The notes below the pieces were generated by a model. The model saw nothing but the letters and a program-made list of their open reading frames with translations, was not told where the DNA came from and did not search any database. Positions 48,393 through 59,765 of a stretch of 64,000 nt of DNA are shown piece by piece. A program made the translations under genes and the position numbers. The DNA lies in the NCBI RefSeq assembly GCF_004664715.2, contig NC_051072.1, positions 39,494,142 to 39,558,141 on the forward strand, in the 5' to 3' direction. Within the stretch, counting starts at the first letter, position 1, and every line of letters starts with the position of its first letter. This stretch comes from Peromyscus leucopus (lineage: Eukaryota; Chordata; Mammalia; Rodentia; Cricetidae).

Positions 48393-48612
48393 GGGACTGG
48401 AGAGATGGTTCACAGTTAAGAGCACACTGGCTGCTCTTCTAGAGAACTAGGTTCAGTCCCAGTACTCTTATGTTGGCTAGCAACTATCTGTAACTCCAGT
48501 TTCATGAGGTCTAGCGCCCTTGTATGGCCTCTGTGGGCACTGTATTCCTATAGCACAAGGACACACATGCAGCCCAAACAACCACATGTTTAAAATAAAA
48601 ATAAGTATTTTT
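48393..48612 (+). repeat. B2 SINE
   Basis: The head GGGACTGGAGAGATGGTTCACAG leads to 'TTAAGAGCACACTGGCTGCTCTTCTAGAGAACTAGGTTCAGTCCCAG', 'CTAGCAACTATCTGTAACTCCAGTTTCATGAGGTCTAGCGCCCT' and the tail 'AAAATAAAAATAAGTATTTTTTAAAA'. GATGAAT occurs just left of the head and again right of the tail, a likely target duplication. Confidence 0.92.
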
Positions 48613-49354
48613 TAAAAACCAGATGAATCTAGAAACTCAATATTAAGCCACCAACATTTATCTTACATTTGTTTAGATAAACAGATACATATACGAAAAT
48701 CTTGTTTTCTATATGATGTCTTCTAGACTGATTTTTAAGTATATAACCAAAGTGAAATGAAAAGCATTTAGATATTTAAGTATTTATATGTACACCACAC
48801 TTCATAGTTACACTTTTAATACGAAAGGGACAAAAACATAGACATGTTTCAAGATAAAAGATTCATGATTTAATAATTTAGCATCCTGCAAAGGCCATCG
48901 AGGGGAAAATGATAAATGTGAGCAAAGCAAAAAACATAATGAAAGACCTGGGAAAGAGAGAATTATTTTAAATTAATACATTTCCAGACCCTCATCACCA
49001 AGCTGACAGAAGAAAAAGGAAAAAAGAATAGCCCAGTCCAGACCATTTGGGAGGCTATTACAGTATAGTTTATAGCTAGTAAACTCACTGACACAAAATT
49101 ACCACCTTTATTTTAAAATTATGTATGCAATGGAGTACTTAGCGAGCAGAAAGCAAGCAAGGAACATTAATTAGTATTGTGTTTCTCACAAGTTCCTAAT
49201 GCACGTCTTTGGGAGATTTTCCTGCAGAAGAAAAGAGGTTAGAATCTGAAAACCTTAAGTGCCTAGCGAGTTTTTTTTTTTTTTCTGCAAAAATTTATCT
49301 TCCTGTTTTTTTCCTCTCTCTTTAAGTTAAGAATTATTGCCTTGGTGTATTAAT
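48613..49354. other. Unassigned A+T-rich DNA
   Basis: No repeat or exon is recognised apart from a T14 run at 49,271-49,284. Confidence 0.45.
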
Positions 49355-49640
49355 ATAACCCCTTTGGAAAACCTACATTTCTGATAAAGCTAAATTTATT
49401 CATACTGTGCAAACCACAAATTCTTCTCCTAGGTGCATACTCAACATAAATGTGTATGTCTTGCAAATAAAAAGGCATGCTAGAATAGAGGGTCATTTGT
49501 AATAACCCCAGACCTATAAACACTTTAGGTGGGTTTGCACAATAGAATGAATAAATAAACTTTGGTCTACTCCCACAGTGGGATATGAATGATGGCACAA
49601 GTTAATACTGAACAAAGGAAGAAAATTGTTACTAAGTAAC
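49355..49640 (+). mobile_element. Ancient L1 ORF2 3' fragment
   Basis: 'CTGATAAAGCTAAATTTATTCATACTGTGCAAACCAC', 'ATTCTTCTCCTAGGTGCATACTCAACATAAATGTGTATGTC', 'TTTGTAATAACCCCAGACCTATAAACACTTTAGGTGGGTTTGCACAATAGAATGAATAAATAAACTTTGGTCTA', 'ACAGTGGGATATGAATGATGGCAC' follow the L1M ORF2 end ('ctcctaggtatttacccaagagaaatgaaaac', 'tgaatggataaacaaattgtggtatattcatacaatggaatac'). Confidence 0.7.
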
Positions 49641-49980
49641 ATCTCTTGATTTCACCCACAGAGAAGACAGCAGGAGGCCAAGCTCTCCTTACACTGAAAT
49701 GAGTGAGGGCCTTAGTAATCCTTGGAAGGAGGATGGGAAGGTACCTGGAAGAGAACAAGTCAGGGTCTTGGGTGGGCAAGGGAGCTCTTATGTTTCTTCT
49801 TGGCCTTGGATGTGTTCATGTGAGCATGAGGAATAGTATGTGTACACTGTGTAAAGCTTCCTGCATGTGTGTTCTGTTACAATACAGAATAACAAGAAAA
49901 AGGAATCCCTACCATAAATAAATGTGCTGCCAAAAGGCAAAGATCCAGCTGCCTTTAATACAATCGCAGCATGAGTTTTC

Positions 49981-50195
49981 TTTTTTTTTTTTTTTTTTTC
50001 CCTAAACCTAAAAGGCTGCTAATTTTTTTTTATCTAAACGAGGACAAAAATTAGATCAGGATGAGATTTAGAGCAGGTCTGAGAATTTCTAATGTGCTGT
50101 ATCTGAAAGCAAATCACCTGCCAGACCCTGAGAAGGGGGTGTTATTTCATGTAACATTGCCCTTCAGGAAAAGAAAAAAAAAAAAAAAAAAAAAA
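49981..50195. repeat. Poly(T) and poly(A) tracts in opposite orientation
   Basis: A T run of about 19-20 bases starts at 49,981 and an A22 run lies at 50,174-50,195. Neither has a recognised SINE body beside it. Confidence 0.85.
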
Positions 50196-50390
50196 CGCCA
50201 TCACTAATGCTGGAAATTAATTTGTAGACTCTAATGTCACATGAGAACAACCTGCATCATCCTGAATGATTTGATCTTGGACCAAGACTTCAGCTTATAC
50301 TTTTTATTTCTCGTGTCATTTGTGAAGATTTAAAGTTCAGGGAGATTTCACCTAATTCTTAGGCCGTCTATATGTTTGGGAAAAAAAAAC

Positions 50391-50870
50391 CATGGAACTG
50401 TCAGGTGATCTGGTGTCATGTATACCACTGAAAATCTGATTTGGAGCTTCCTGGTCACTCTGAAAATAATTATACTGATGATTGCTCAGGAAACCCTTTT
50501 CTTCTTAAGGTACATGCTTAAATTGCACCTCCCAGCCTCCTTTGAAGTTGGACATGGCCACATGATTGGTACTCTGTCTCCTAGAAACGCTCTCCAATTT
50601 AGCTATCTCAAGTAGACACGTGCCCAAGTTCAAGATGTCAAGGTTTTCACTACCCAGAATCCCTGAACATTAAGTGGATACGGTCTTGTGTTAGCACCAT
50701 TAGATATTTTTGTTGCAAACATTATCTCATCCCAAATCCCATATACTGGTATCATTTGGAGGACTGCAAAATAAAATTGTCAATTCTTTGTGTCCAATAG
50801 AACAGGGATTTGTGTCCAAAATCAGGTTTTCAGTGGTATACATGACACCAGATCATCTGACAGTTCCGTG
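50391..50870. mobile_element. Unassigned 480-bp element with 52-bp terminal inverted repeats
   Basis: Bases 50,391-50,442 and 50,819-50,870 are reverse complements with three mismatches in 52 (about 94%). They flank 376 bases of non-repetitive DNA. Arm landmarks are GGAACTGTCAG at the outer edge and TGGTGTCATGTATACCACTG inside. Weak A-rich similarity continues outward. No transposase, no recognised family ends and no clear target duplication are seen. It could be a non-autonomous DNA transposon (MITE-like) or a local inverted duplication. Confidence 0.8.
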
Positions 50871-52053
50871 TTTGTTTATTTGGGGCTTCCTTATATCATA
50901 CCCCTCTCTAACCCCTGCTAGAGAGAGAAGACATTTTAGCAAAAGCAAGACACTGTTTTTTATAGCATAAACTAGCAGTGTTAGAAAAGAGACTGTGCAC
51001 TAGATTTTTCTATTATTATAACAACAGGGTTGAAAAGTAAGCTAGGAGTAGACAATAAAAGGTGGATACTGTATGGTGTAAAAGGGCATCTTGAGGAACA
51101 GTGGGTGCTTTGCAGGGCCTGTCTGGACTCCCAGTCTATGGTAAGGGCAAGTGTCTCTGCATCCTGTCATTTGTGGCAGATTAGGGCAGCTAAATACTTG
51201 GCAGAGAAACTGGGAGCCTCCTCTCACATGAAACAGAAGTGAAATGAATGATAAGATTTCCCTGTTCAGACGAGAGAGAAAAAACAGTAAGCTTTCTGTC
51301 CTCTATAAACAGGTATGTGGTCTTCTTCATCAGATCAACTTATTATGTCATCAAAGACTAACTCAAGAGTTAGAAGAACACATATCCCTAAGCTACATTT
51401 TTTTTTTGCACATAATTCCAGGGAATGCCCCCTCTCAAAACATAATCGTGAGCCCCTACACAGCACCAGGAAACCATCTTGACAGCCCTAGTACGCAGGA
51501 CAACTGTAAGTGACGGGCAAGAGACACTCAGCAGGCTGCAGAACAGACAGACTTCAAGATGGGCCACATGAGAGTAAGCCTTGCTCCGGAATGGTACATC
51601 CAAACCCAATGAGAGTACTGACCTAGCAGCATAATCCATTCTCAACACAATCCACTCTCAGCCAGAAAACTTCAGAAATGACAGAGCTGGAGGAGAGAAG
51701 TAGAGTATCCAAATTCTGTCTCATTGAGGAGAGGGAAAGGGACCAAGCAGGCATGAAGCAATGGCAGATAGACAATGAACTTAAAACTGCAGGAAAGTAA
51801 TGCTTTGTGCCTGCCTACAACATCTGTTTCTGCCTCAAAATAAGAGAAATTTTCCAATTGGAATAATAGGTTTTCTGTACTGCCAGTTATTAGTTGAGAA
51901 AGACACACTGATTAAGTTTACACAATTGCTTCAGTTATAAACTTTCATCTCAGACTATACTTATGGAATAATGTAAGAACTTTGTCCTTTAACCTAATGC
52001 CAACTTCGAGATTCATTTAACAAGTTATTTGAGATGAAAAAGAGCTTGCTGGC
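50871..52053. other. Unassigned DNA
   Basis: No repeat or exon is recognised. Overlapping short open frames on both strands between 51,030 and 51,648 encode nothing recognisable. Confidence 0.45.
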
Positions 52054-52349
52054 TGTAGTGGGTAGCCATTCCAGCTTTGGTCTGGAAGTTCCAACCCCCA
52101 TTGAGGTTTTGGTAACTATCACGTCCACAAGGCGGGCCAAGGGAGGGCCTGAAGACCCGGGATGTGCTGTGCTCTCTTGCTGCTGGGAGCCCTAGAGGTG
52201 GACAGAGGAGAGTTCTCCAGAGAACATCACAGGACTACTGCTGCGTCTTTCCCAGAACCCTCAACCTACCTATTCCTTCATGTGTAAGTTATGCCATTAA
52301 ATAAATCTCCTTTTAACTACATGGAGTGGCCTTAATAATTTCACCAATA
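52054..52349 (+). mobile_element. Solo LTR-like element, about 296 bp
   Basis: It starts TGTAGTGGGTAGCCATTCCA and contains 'GGCGGGCCAAGGGAGGGCCTGA' and a polyadenylation area (CCATTAAATAAATCTCCTTTTAACTACATGGAGTGGCCTTAA). GCTGGCT stands immediately before it (52,048) and after it (52,350), a likely target duplication of 6-7 bases. I remember it as an abundant rodent LTR but cannot name it. No internal region adjoins. Confidence 0.65.
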
Positions 52350-53865
52350 GCTGGCTACTGTCCATCCGAGAGCCCCCTCATTCTCCCCGTTCAGTTTTGA
52401 CATAAGTATAAATAGCCTTCAAATACAGCCATTGGATATTTTCTGCTGCTTTTGGTATTTAATTTATACTCTGCTTGATAAAGACAGATTATTATGAGTT
52501 AAAAATCAGTGGGTGCACTTCAATTATTCCAGTCATGTGCCTTAGTAGGCGGTGTGTGAAATATGTAGAAATCACAAAAATATGCAGAAGTCTCGATATC
52601 ACAGAAAGTGATCAACATACTAATCTTAATTTATTATTCTTGGTATTAGAAGCCTGATGTCACTGCTAAACTCCATTATATTACTAGTCATTTTTATTAC
52701 ATAACTCCTTTCCAATTTCATTAAATTTAGCTGTGTCCAGTATCTACATTATCTTTCAATCCTATTATTGATCCTCAGTAACATGCTCAGTTACAAATAC
52801 AAGCTTCTTATGAAGCTAAGGGTATGTATGTCACAAAAAGATATAAGTAATGACCTCCCTCCTTTCATGTCTTTTCCTTGCCTACCCAACTTTGAATATG
52901 GTAGCAGCAGGAAAAGAGCAGCCACAGTACCCGTGGCTATGAGGTGAAGAACTCAGGACATGTACTGAGGGTGACAAGCAGGGAAGATTGGGTCATTATC
53001 TTCAAACACCTTTCTATACACAATGGATCAAATCCTTACAGCAGGGTATGCTTCTATCTGATATGAATGACCTTTCAATATTCTCACAGTCAAGACTTCC
53101 TGGCGACACCTGCCTTCCTTTTTAAGGAGGTCACAGTAACTCAATGATGCTTTTCTTCCTACGGTTCCTCATATGGAGATGCATTGATTTACTTTTTATT
53201 AGAATGAAAGTTTCCTCTTGTCATTTCTTTCCTTAGAAAGTATTTGAAAAGAAACACAAATTACCTACCTTAGAAATGGGGGTGTGTGTGGAGGAGGGTG
53301 GAGCGGAAATATTTGTGTATCTAATTTACATTTGCTTCCCTTTCCTAAACTGTTAATTCATTTGGCATAAAATATGCTATAATTGAATGCTGGACTTTTT
53401 TTTGTTTTTCACAGTAGTTGACATTCTCATGTGCGCAAATGTTTTTATCCAGCATGCATGCATCAGGAAAATCCCAATCCTTGACACAGCAAATGTTCAC
53501 ACTCAATAAACTTGCTGACAATTTCCAAAACCTGTCCAGCGAGATCACTGCTGGGAAAACATCACTGCGGGGTCTGCTGGGCAAGCTGCCTCCTTGATTT
53601 CCAAGTAACAATAAATATGTGTTATTTAGTCATATCTATGCATGTGCCATCCTCCTCTGGAAAGTCACCCTACAATGTTGGTTTCAACAAAATTCACCAC
53701 CTCTTCCTATGTTTGATTTTATCCCAGGATGAAAATAAGCTGTGTGACTGACCCAGCCTTGGGAACCTATGTCTTCATCTATGTTAATAGTTTTAGCAAA
53801 AGCTTTTACAGTTTTACTGCTTATCAAACTGCAGTGTGATTTTAAAAAGTCAAAGGACATGCACA
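52350..53865. other. Unassigned DNA
   Basis: No repeat or exon is recognised. Short GT/GGAGG-rich text occurs at 53,279-53,305. Confidence 0.45.
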
Positions 53866-53951
53866 AACACACACACACAGATAGATAGATAGATAGAGAT
53901 AGAGATAGAGATAGAGATAGAGATAGAGATAGAGAGAGAGAGGGAAGGAGG

Positions 53952-54002
<51 letters not shown>
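53866..54002. repeat. Compound microsatellite (AC)n(GATA)n(AGAGAT)n(GA)n(GGGA)n(GA)n
   Basis: AC to 53,879, GATA to about 53,896, AGAGAT hexamers to about 53,931, GA, a GGAAGGAGGGAGGGA section to 53,956, then pure GA to 54,002. The left AC section may be a SINE tail, but no SINE body is recognised to its left. Confidence 0.95.
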
Positions 54003-54007
<5 letters not shown>

Positions 54008-55859
54008 TGCCTTCCTATCAAAAGGGTTTTGTTTTCATTAGGCTTTTTTGATTCATTGAACAACTTAATTCACAAATTGACAAAGCCTCACCATAAAGAG
54101 CTGATTGAAAGAGGCATGGAAAACTCCTGACCTTTTGGATTCTAATTCCCAGCTTTGCTTTTCCATTACTTTATCCACACCCCCCTTAGATGCTGGCAAT
54201 ATTTAGTATCAGCTTGCAGAGTGAGGCAAAGCAGCTAAGAGCAGAATCTTGCCTTTTGACCAAAAGTTGGTGATAATAAAATTGGCTTAACGAAGGTTTA
54301 CTACTGATTCTTTATGGATGGATGTAAAACAAGGACCTGTTCAAGTCACTAAACAGAACAGTTCATTATGTAAATATGACCTTTAAACTCATATCACAGC
54401 TATAAGGTAAATAATACACCCATGAATAATTGAAAATGGAAAGCATTTAATATTTATTAAGTGCCTTTTATATGGATTTGAGTTAAGGAAATTCATTCCA
54501 TGGACCCAGTGTTGGTATTCATTTAAAAATTTATGTGGCCCCTCAGTATGATGAGGAAAGTTCTCTGTAAGAATGTGCGCTAGAAATTCCACAATGGAGG
54601 ATTCAAGATGGATGGGACCCTGTCCTGTTTTCAAATTGCTCATGTACTAAGTTGCTTTGGAAGACAAAAAAAAAATTGAACAGATAGAATGTCACCTTCC
54701 CCCATTACATGATTCTTAGCTTAAGCTACAGGTACAAATGTATCGGTCTGACAGATGGGTATTAGTTAATAGGCATTAGTAATATATCTATATATATGAT
54801 AGGGGTGTTGGGAAAAGGAGCTGGGAGGGAGTGGAAGGATAAGAAAGGTAAAGGAGATTAAATTCAGCAAAGAATAAATAAAATATTTTAAAATGGGAAA
54901 AAAAACTCCACCATGTTCACAGTAATAACCATACCAGAAAAAAAAATCTCTCGCATCTAATATTTAGACAATACCTATTAAAAAGTTAGAATTGTAATTG
55001 TTTTGAATATCTCTTATTTGTATTTTTAACAATCTTCAAACACTTAATATAAGAGTGTTACTTTGGCCACCAGAAACATCCATATTTACACAATTTTTAA
55101 TGCAATGGGTGCATAAAATGATGTGAAAAAGTTAATAAAGATGTATTAGCTTGTGGACTCTTCACAAATAGAAATAATTAAGAGACTATTTTAAACTTGT
55201 TACATTCTTAGAAGTAGGTCTGCAATAGCAGCTGGTCAGTGCAGCTCTGTTTGGTGATGCACCTGGTGACTGCTAACAGAAGTTTTTAAGATGGCTTTCA
55301 GGCAGGACAGGGTATTTAGGAAATCTCCTTTAAAAATGTTAAAATGCTCTTTTGTGAAGATTCTTGCTTTTATATTACATTGAAATCCTTCCGTTTTCCT
55401 AGTAAGATGATAATGAATAATTAAGATAGAATACCTGAAACTCTGGCTTAGAACCAGCTCTAAAAAAAAAAAAAAAAAAAAAACCATGACTAAGCAAGCT
55501 CCCTAAACTCTCAGTACTATCACCATCCAGGGGGATAACAGAGTCAACAGACAGAATTCTGGGGTACTCAAGCAGACCACATTATTGTAAAAAACAATTT
55601 TAGATGCAAGAAAATGATAAAATAACAATTAAATTTAAGAAACTCTCAGAACAACAAAGCACATTGTTAGTCTTAGCTGTAAATTCAAAATTTCTGTTAC
55701 TAGATTATGACAAAATGATTTTTACATAATATATGCTCAACTAAGTCATAACCAAAAATATCTAGCATTTCACTGTTGAGCCAGTGCTTAACTCAGACAG
55801 GAGCATATTGCCATTTTTATAGTGAATATAAATAAATATAACACATATGAATATATGAA
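54003..55859. other. Unassigned A+T-rich DNA with a possible L1 tail
   Basis: Most is unassigned. The text at 54,800-54,905 (GGGTGTTGGG...GGGAGGGAGTGGAAGG...AAATAAAATATTTTAAAA) resembles the G-rich then A-rich end of an L1 3' UTR, at low confidence. An A22 run lies at 55,462-55,483. Confidence 0.35.
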
Positions 55860-56909
55860 TCTCTGTTAGTAGTTAGTAGTTAGACATTACAATCGAACTT
55901 GTAGTAGTCATATTAGGTATGTTTTCAAGATCAAGCAGGTATATTTTAGACAGACAGGTCATCTTCAAACCCTTTAGAGATCTACAGAATATGGCATTTA
56001 AAATATTTTAATAACAGATTTTTTTTCTTTTTTATGACTATGAGACATGTCAGCTCCTGGCAGTACCAATCTACTTCAGAGAAAATATGGGCATTGAAGA
56101 AACTGCATATGGAGTTAACTTTCATTGTGGCAAAAGTTAGCCACTGGACAACAAAGTATCCTCGAATCGACTGCTGACAAACAGAACAAAATTAACAGAC
56201 AGGACACAAAACAAAGGACTGCCGATTCTTGCCAAGACAAGTGTGGTTGTGGCTTTAACAACAGGCATCCTCTGAGGCCAGGATCATATGGCACCATCCC
56301 TGAAGTGGCCTTTGCAATCTGGAAAAGGTACAGTGCCCTTTTCTTCTAAGGCAGCTAACAGGCAGTGGACCTATGGCTTCTGGTGTGCAGTGGAACAGTA
56401 GCTGAAACAGTTATTCTTGAAAGAGTAACTAAGCTGATGGAGTCTAACCTCTCAATGGTAGACTGGCATTTAATAAAAGAGTTGAAGCAACCCACAAGCT
56501 GAGAAGAAAGGAATGCGGAGAAGAACGGAATGCCAAGATGAAGCCAGACACACACAAGCCAAGAGGAATGGACAGCTGAATTTAAAAAAAATCAACAATT
56601 TCCAGAATTTAAAATCCTGAATCATGACATGACACTAGTAGAATTCAGGTGTTTCGGGTACATGGACTGCTCTCACCAAATGTGAGGTAAAACTGTTGGC
56701 CTTGTGCACATCCTACTTCACAAATGAGTCTGTCAGATACGCTAAGCCTAGAGGCTGAAGATGATGCCCCAACAGTACGGAGAAACCTTGGGTGACTGTC
56801 CAGGCAGCTGGCTGTTTCTGTCAACTCGCATTTTTTTGGAAGCAGCTTGCGTGCACTTCCTGTTTTTATTTTTGTTAGGTAATATTACTTCCTTCTTGGG
56901 TCTCTGAGG

Positions 56910-56981
56910 GAGTTGAAGATTAAATGGTTATAGTTGAAGATTAGATAGTTATAGTTATAGTTGAAGATTAAATAGTTATAG
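56910..56981. repeat. Short tandem repeat GTTGAAGATTA-type inside the ERV-like internal region
   Basis: Three copies of GTTGAAGATTA(A/G)AT(G/A)GTTATA separated by extra ATAGTTATA words. Period about 21-30 bases. Confidence 0.85.
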
Positions 56982-57289
56982 TTTTCCTTGTTAAGAATTT
57001 CAGAAAAGAAACTCACTAAAGAGGTGTAAGTTTAAGTAATAAATTTGAAATACATTATAAGATAGTTCTGTTAGTAATATAAGTTAGGATAGAAAGTGAA
57101 TCAGGTACATTTTGGACTTACCATAATAGGATAGATAATGGAATTCTTTTCTCTGAATTTGTCAAATGCAAATGGACTAGACATTGTTTAGGTATTTATT
57201 ACATATATATTGTATATAGTTATTGTACATTTTGTATATAGTTTTTCTTATATTAGTTATATTTTTTTCTTTTTCTTTTTAATATAATA

Positions 57290-57300
57290 GAAAGGGAAAA
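57290..57300 (+). promoter_or_regulatory. Polypurine tract before 3' LTR
   Basis: GAAAGGGAAAA lies directly against the start of the LTR, in the place and orientation of a retroviral polypurine tract. Confidence 0.65.
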
Positions 57301-57783
57301 TATGGTGATATTTTATTTGTGTTGAAATGTGATTTTATTTGTATGTTAATAAATAAAAGTACCTGGGGATCAGAGTTAATAACAAGCCACTTAGCAGAAG
57401 TCTGGCAGTGGTAGCACATGCCCTTAATCCTGATCACATGACAGGCAGATCTCTGTGTATTCAAGGACACCACCAGCATGGAGACACAGGCCTTTAATCT
57501 CAATACCAACCATAGAGACCTGGTGGCCTGTATAGACAGGCAGTGACAAGGAGGTCATGTGGTTGGGTTTACAACCAATGAGAAGGCAGAACAGAAAGTC
57601 AATAAAAAGACAGACACACAGGAAGTAGCTCTCTTTCGGAGGGAAAGCACGACAGCAACAACGAGTGGTAAGAAGGAAATCTTGGTCTTAGCTCTTGGCT
57701 GCTGCTCTGACCTCTTGGGCTTTTAATTCTGCATTTGGTTCTGTGTTTCCTATTTAATAAAACCATTCAGAATTACATCTACA
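57301..57783 (+). mobile_element. 3' LTR of the ERV-like element, about 483 bp
   Basis: It starts TATGGTGATATTTTATTTG (first dinucleotide changed from TG) and ends AATTACATCTACA. It carries 'AATAAAAGTACCTGGGGATCAGAG' near the 5' end, a B1/SINE-like core ('GGCAGTGGTAGCACATGCCCTTAATCC', 'GGCAGATCTCTGTG', 'ACAGGCCTTTAATCTCA'), 'CAATAAAAAGACAG' as a possible TATA-like box, and 'TTTAATAAAACC' as polyadenylation signal. It resembles the LTRs at 58.7 and 63.0 kb but is more distant from them than they are from each other. Confidence 0.7.
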
Positions 57784-58430
57784 CATATATATTACATAGA
57801 ATCAATTTCTTTGTCTCTTAGCCCTATTCATTTCCAAAGGCAGAATTAAACATAACTGTAAATGTCAAACATTAATTTTAAACAGAAAATATACAGCGTC
57901 TTATTTTTCTGTGGCTCATATTATAAATGAAGACACATCGTGCTTTGCTAAAGCTAGGGCACTTTAAGAGTCAGGCTGCAAGAGATAACATTTTTATGTA
58001 ATGTTTTATTCCAACTATCTCTCTCACTTTGTGTGTTTGTATGAGTGTGTGTGTATGCATATGCTGTAGGGATGTAAACTAAATATTTCAATGTTATACA
58101 GACATGCTGTGCCATATGTGGGACATATGCTGGAATTTCAGAGGTAAAACATTTGTCCTATTCTATATTTTTTTTGTACAAGGAAAATAAAATACAAGAA
58201 TGATGAATTTGGAACTTAACAATAATTTCATTCTCTGCGAATAGAGAAATATGATACAAGACCATTTGTTTCCTATAATTAAATAGTAAGTTGTACTCAG
58301 TGCAATCAAGACATCAGGCATGGTTATTAACTTCTGAATTGGAAAGAAATAAATAAGAAGTAAAGTTCTTATCATAGTGATTACCTTTAAACAAGAAGAT
58401 AAAGTACCAGAATTAGGGGGGTGGGGGATG
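57784..58430. other. Unassigned A+T-rich DNA
   Basis: No repeat or exon is recognised. A short GTGTGT-rich patch is at 58,031-58,060. Confidence 0.45.
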
Positions 58431-58694
58431 GTCCTGGGAAGATAAGGGAGTTGATATACGGTGCTTGTAGTACAAACACAAGAACCTGAATTCAAACTGT
58501 AGCATGGTGCAATTGTGCACACTTGTAACCCCAGCACTCGGGAAGCAGACTGAGGAAGATCCCTCATGCTCACTGGTTAGTTAGTCTAGTTTATCATTGA
58601 GTCCCAAGTCCCAGTGAAGGTCCTGTCTCAAAAACAAGGTGGACAGCTCCTCAGAAATGACCCCTGAAATTGACTCCTGGCTTCCCCATGTGCA

Positions 58695-58747
<53 letters not shown>

Positions 58748-58748
58748 A
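58431..58748 (+). repeat. B4/RSINE-type SINE with (CA)n tail, split by an LTR
   Basis: 'TGGTCCTGGGAAGATAAGGGAGTTGATATACGGTGCTTGTAG', 'AGAACCTGAATTCAAACTG', 'GCATGGTGCAATTGTGCACACTTGTAACCCCAGCACTCGGGAAGCAGACTGAGGAAGATCCC', 'AAGGTCCTGTCTCAAAAACAAGGTGGACAGC' and 'CTCCTGGCTTCCCCATGTG' follow the B4 order. The (CA)25 tail at 58,695-58,744 is cut by the LTR at 58,749, and CA-rich tail text resumes at 59,219-59,280. Confidence 0.85.
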
Positions 58749-59218
58749 TGTAGCATGAATCTTAGCAGGTCTTATTAATAATAACAAACCAAACCCAGGG
58801 CCAGGTATTGGGTTAAAGCTAGAAGGTCAGAGAAGCAGAACAAGCCACAGCTTCCTCACCTCTCCAATTCCTCAGGTAATCTTGTTTCCTCAGACTGGAT
58901 GCCTCTCAGCTGAACTGTGCTGCTCAAAAGCCTAAAAGTTTAACCAGCTCTAGTTCCTGGTCCTCATGTCTTAAATACCTTTCTGTCTCCTGCCATTACT
59001 TCTCAGGATTAAAGGCTTGAGTCACCATGATTGGCTATTTCCAGTGTGGCCTTGAACTCACAGAAATTCAGACAGATCTCTGCCTCTGGAATGCTAGGGT
59101 TAAAGGTGTGTGCTACCACTGCCTATCCTCTATGTTTAATATTGCGGCTGTTCTGTTCTCTGACCCCAGATAAGTTTATTAGAGTGCACAATATTTTGGA
59201 GAACACAATACCACCACA
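58749..59218 (-). mobile_element. Solo LTR with captured B1-like core, about 470 bp
   Basis: On the minus strand it starts TGTGGTGGTATTGTGTTCTC and ends GATTCATGCTACA. It contains 'CTAATAAACTTATCTGGGGTCAGAGAACAGAACAGCC', a B1-like core ('GGCAGTGGTAGCACACACCTTTAACCC', 'TTCTGTGAGTTCAAGGCC'), 'AAAGGTATTTAAGAC' (TATA-like) and 'TTATTAATAAGACC' (polyadenylation area). The flanks CACCCA (58,743-58,748) and CACCCC (59,219-59,224) match at 5 of 6 bases, a 6-bp target duplication as made by class II endogenous retroviruses. Confidence 0.85.
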
Positions 59219-59562
59219 CACCCCCACACACACTAGCATGTGCATGCACACTTGCATACACAAAAATACATACAAAGAATTGGAGAGAGGAATACAATTG
59301 ATTCTAGTTTCAGCCTTAATAATTTTCTTTGAGCCTGAGCTCAGTAGTTATACTATCATCTATATTTTCCATATAAATGACATAATCAAGTTTTAAAGTA
59401 TAAGAACGGATTTTGTACATGGCTACATTTAACACATCTATCAAATATTCTATAATATGAAAGTAATTTTTTTATCATTTATGTTTATTCCAAACCTGAT
59501 GCTAACTCTTCAGTACTTCTCAATCTGTATACTCAATAGTACATAACCTTAAATGAATTCTA

Positions 59563-59765
59563 GACTGGAAAGGCAGCTCAGGGAGTCAGGGCATCTGCCA
59601 CCAGACTAAAGACCAAGTTTGATCCCTAAGACATACATGGTAAAGGAAAAACCATTCTTTGCAAACTGCCATCTGACTATCACATCCATACCATGGCAGA
59701 TACACCCACATGTGTACAAATACACTCACAAGACAAAGAAACAAATAAATGTAATAAAAATTAAA
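59563..59765 (+). repeat. B4-related tRNA-derived SINE
   Basis: 'TAGACTGGAAAGGCAGCTCAGGGAGTCAGGGCATCTGCCACCAGACTAAAGACC', 'AAGTTTGATCCCTAAGACATACATGGTAAAGG', 'CTATCACATCCATACCATGGCAGATACACCCACATG' and the tail 'AAACAAATAAATGTAATAAAAATTAAAT' follow the same SINE type as 10,485-10,675. Confidence 0.75.

Larger units (their letters stand above)
55860..57300 (+). mobile_element. Internal region (3' part) of a non-autonomous endogenous retrovirus-like element
   Basis: The sequence runs without a break into the LTR at 57,301 and ends in a polypurine tract (GAAAGGGAAAA, 57,290-57,300), the expected primer site for plus-strand DNA next to a 3' LTR. I remember the internal text as a repeated cricetid sequence. 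No gag, pol or env homology is recognised in the short frames (longest 74 codons at 56,125-56,349), so it looks non-coding and depended on proteins supplied in trans. Tandem GTTGAAGATTA(A/G)AT-GGTTATA words fill 56,910-56,981. No 5' LTR is seen and the left boundary is uncertain. Confidence 0.6.

Noticed and set aside
58163..58573. 136-codon minus-strand frame starting MSMRDLPQSASRVLGLQVCT
   Set aside because: Its N-terminal part is the translated reverse strand of the B4/B1-like SINE at 58.4 kb, a familiar SINE-derived peptide pattern, not a gene.
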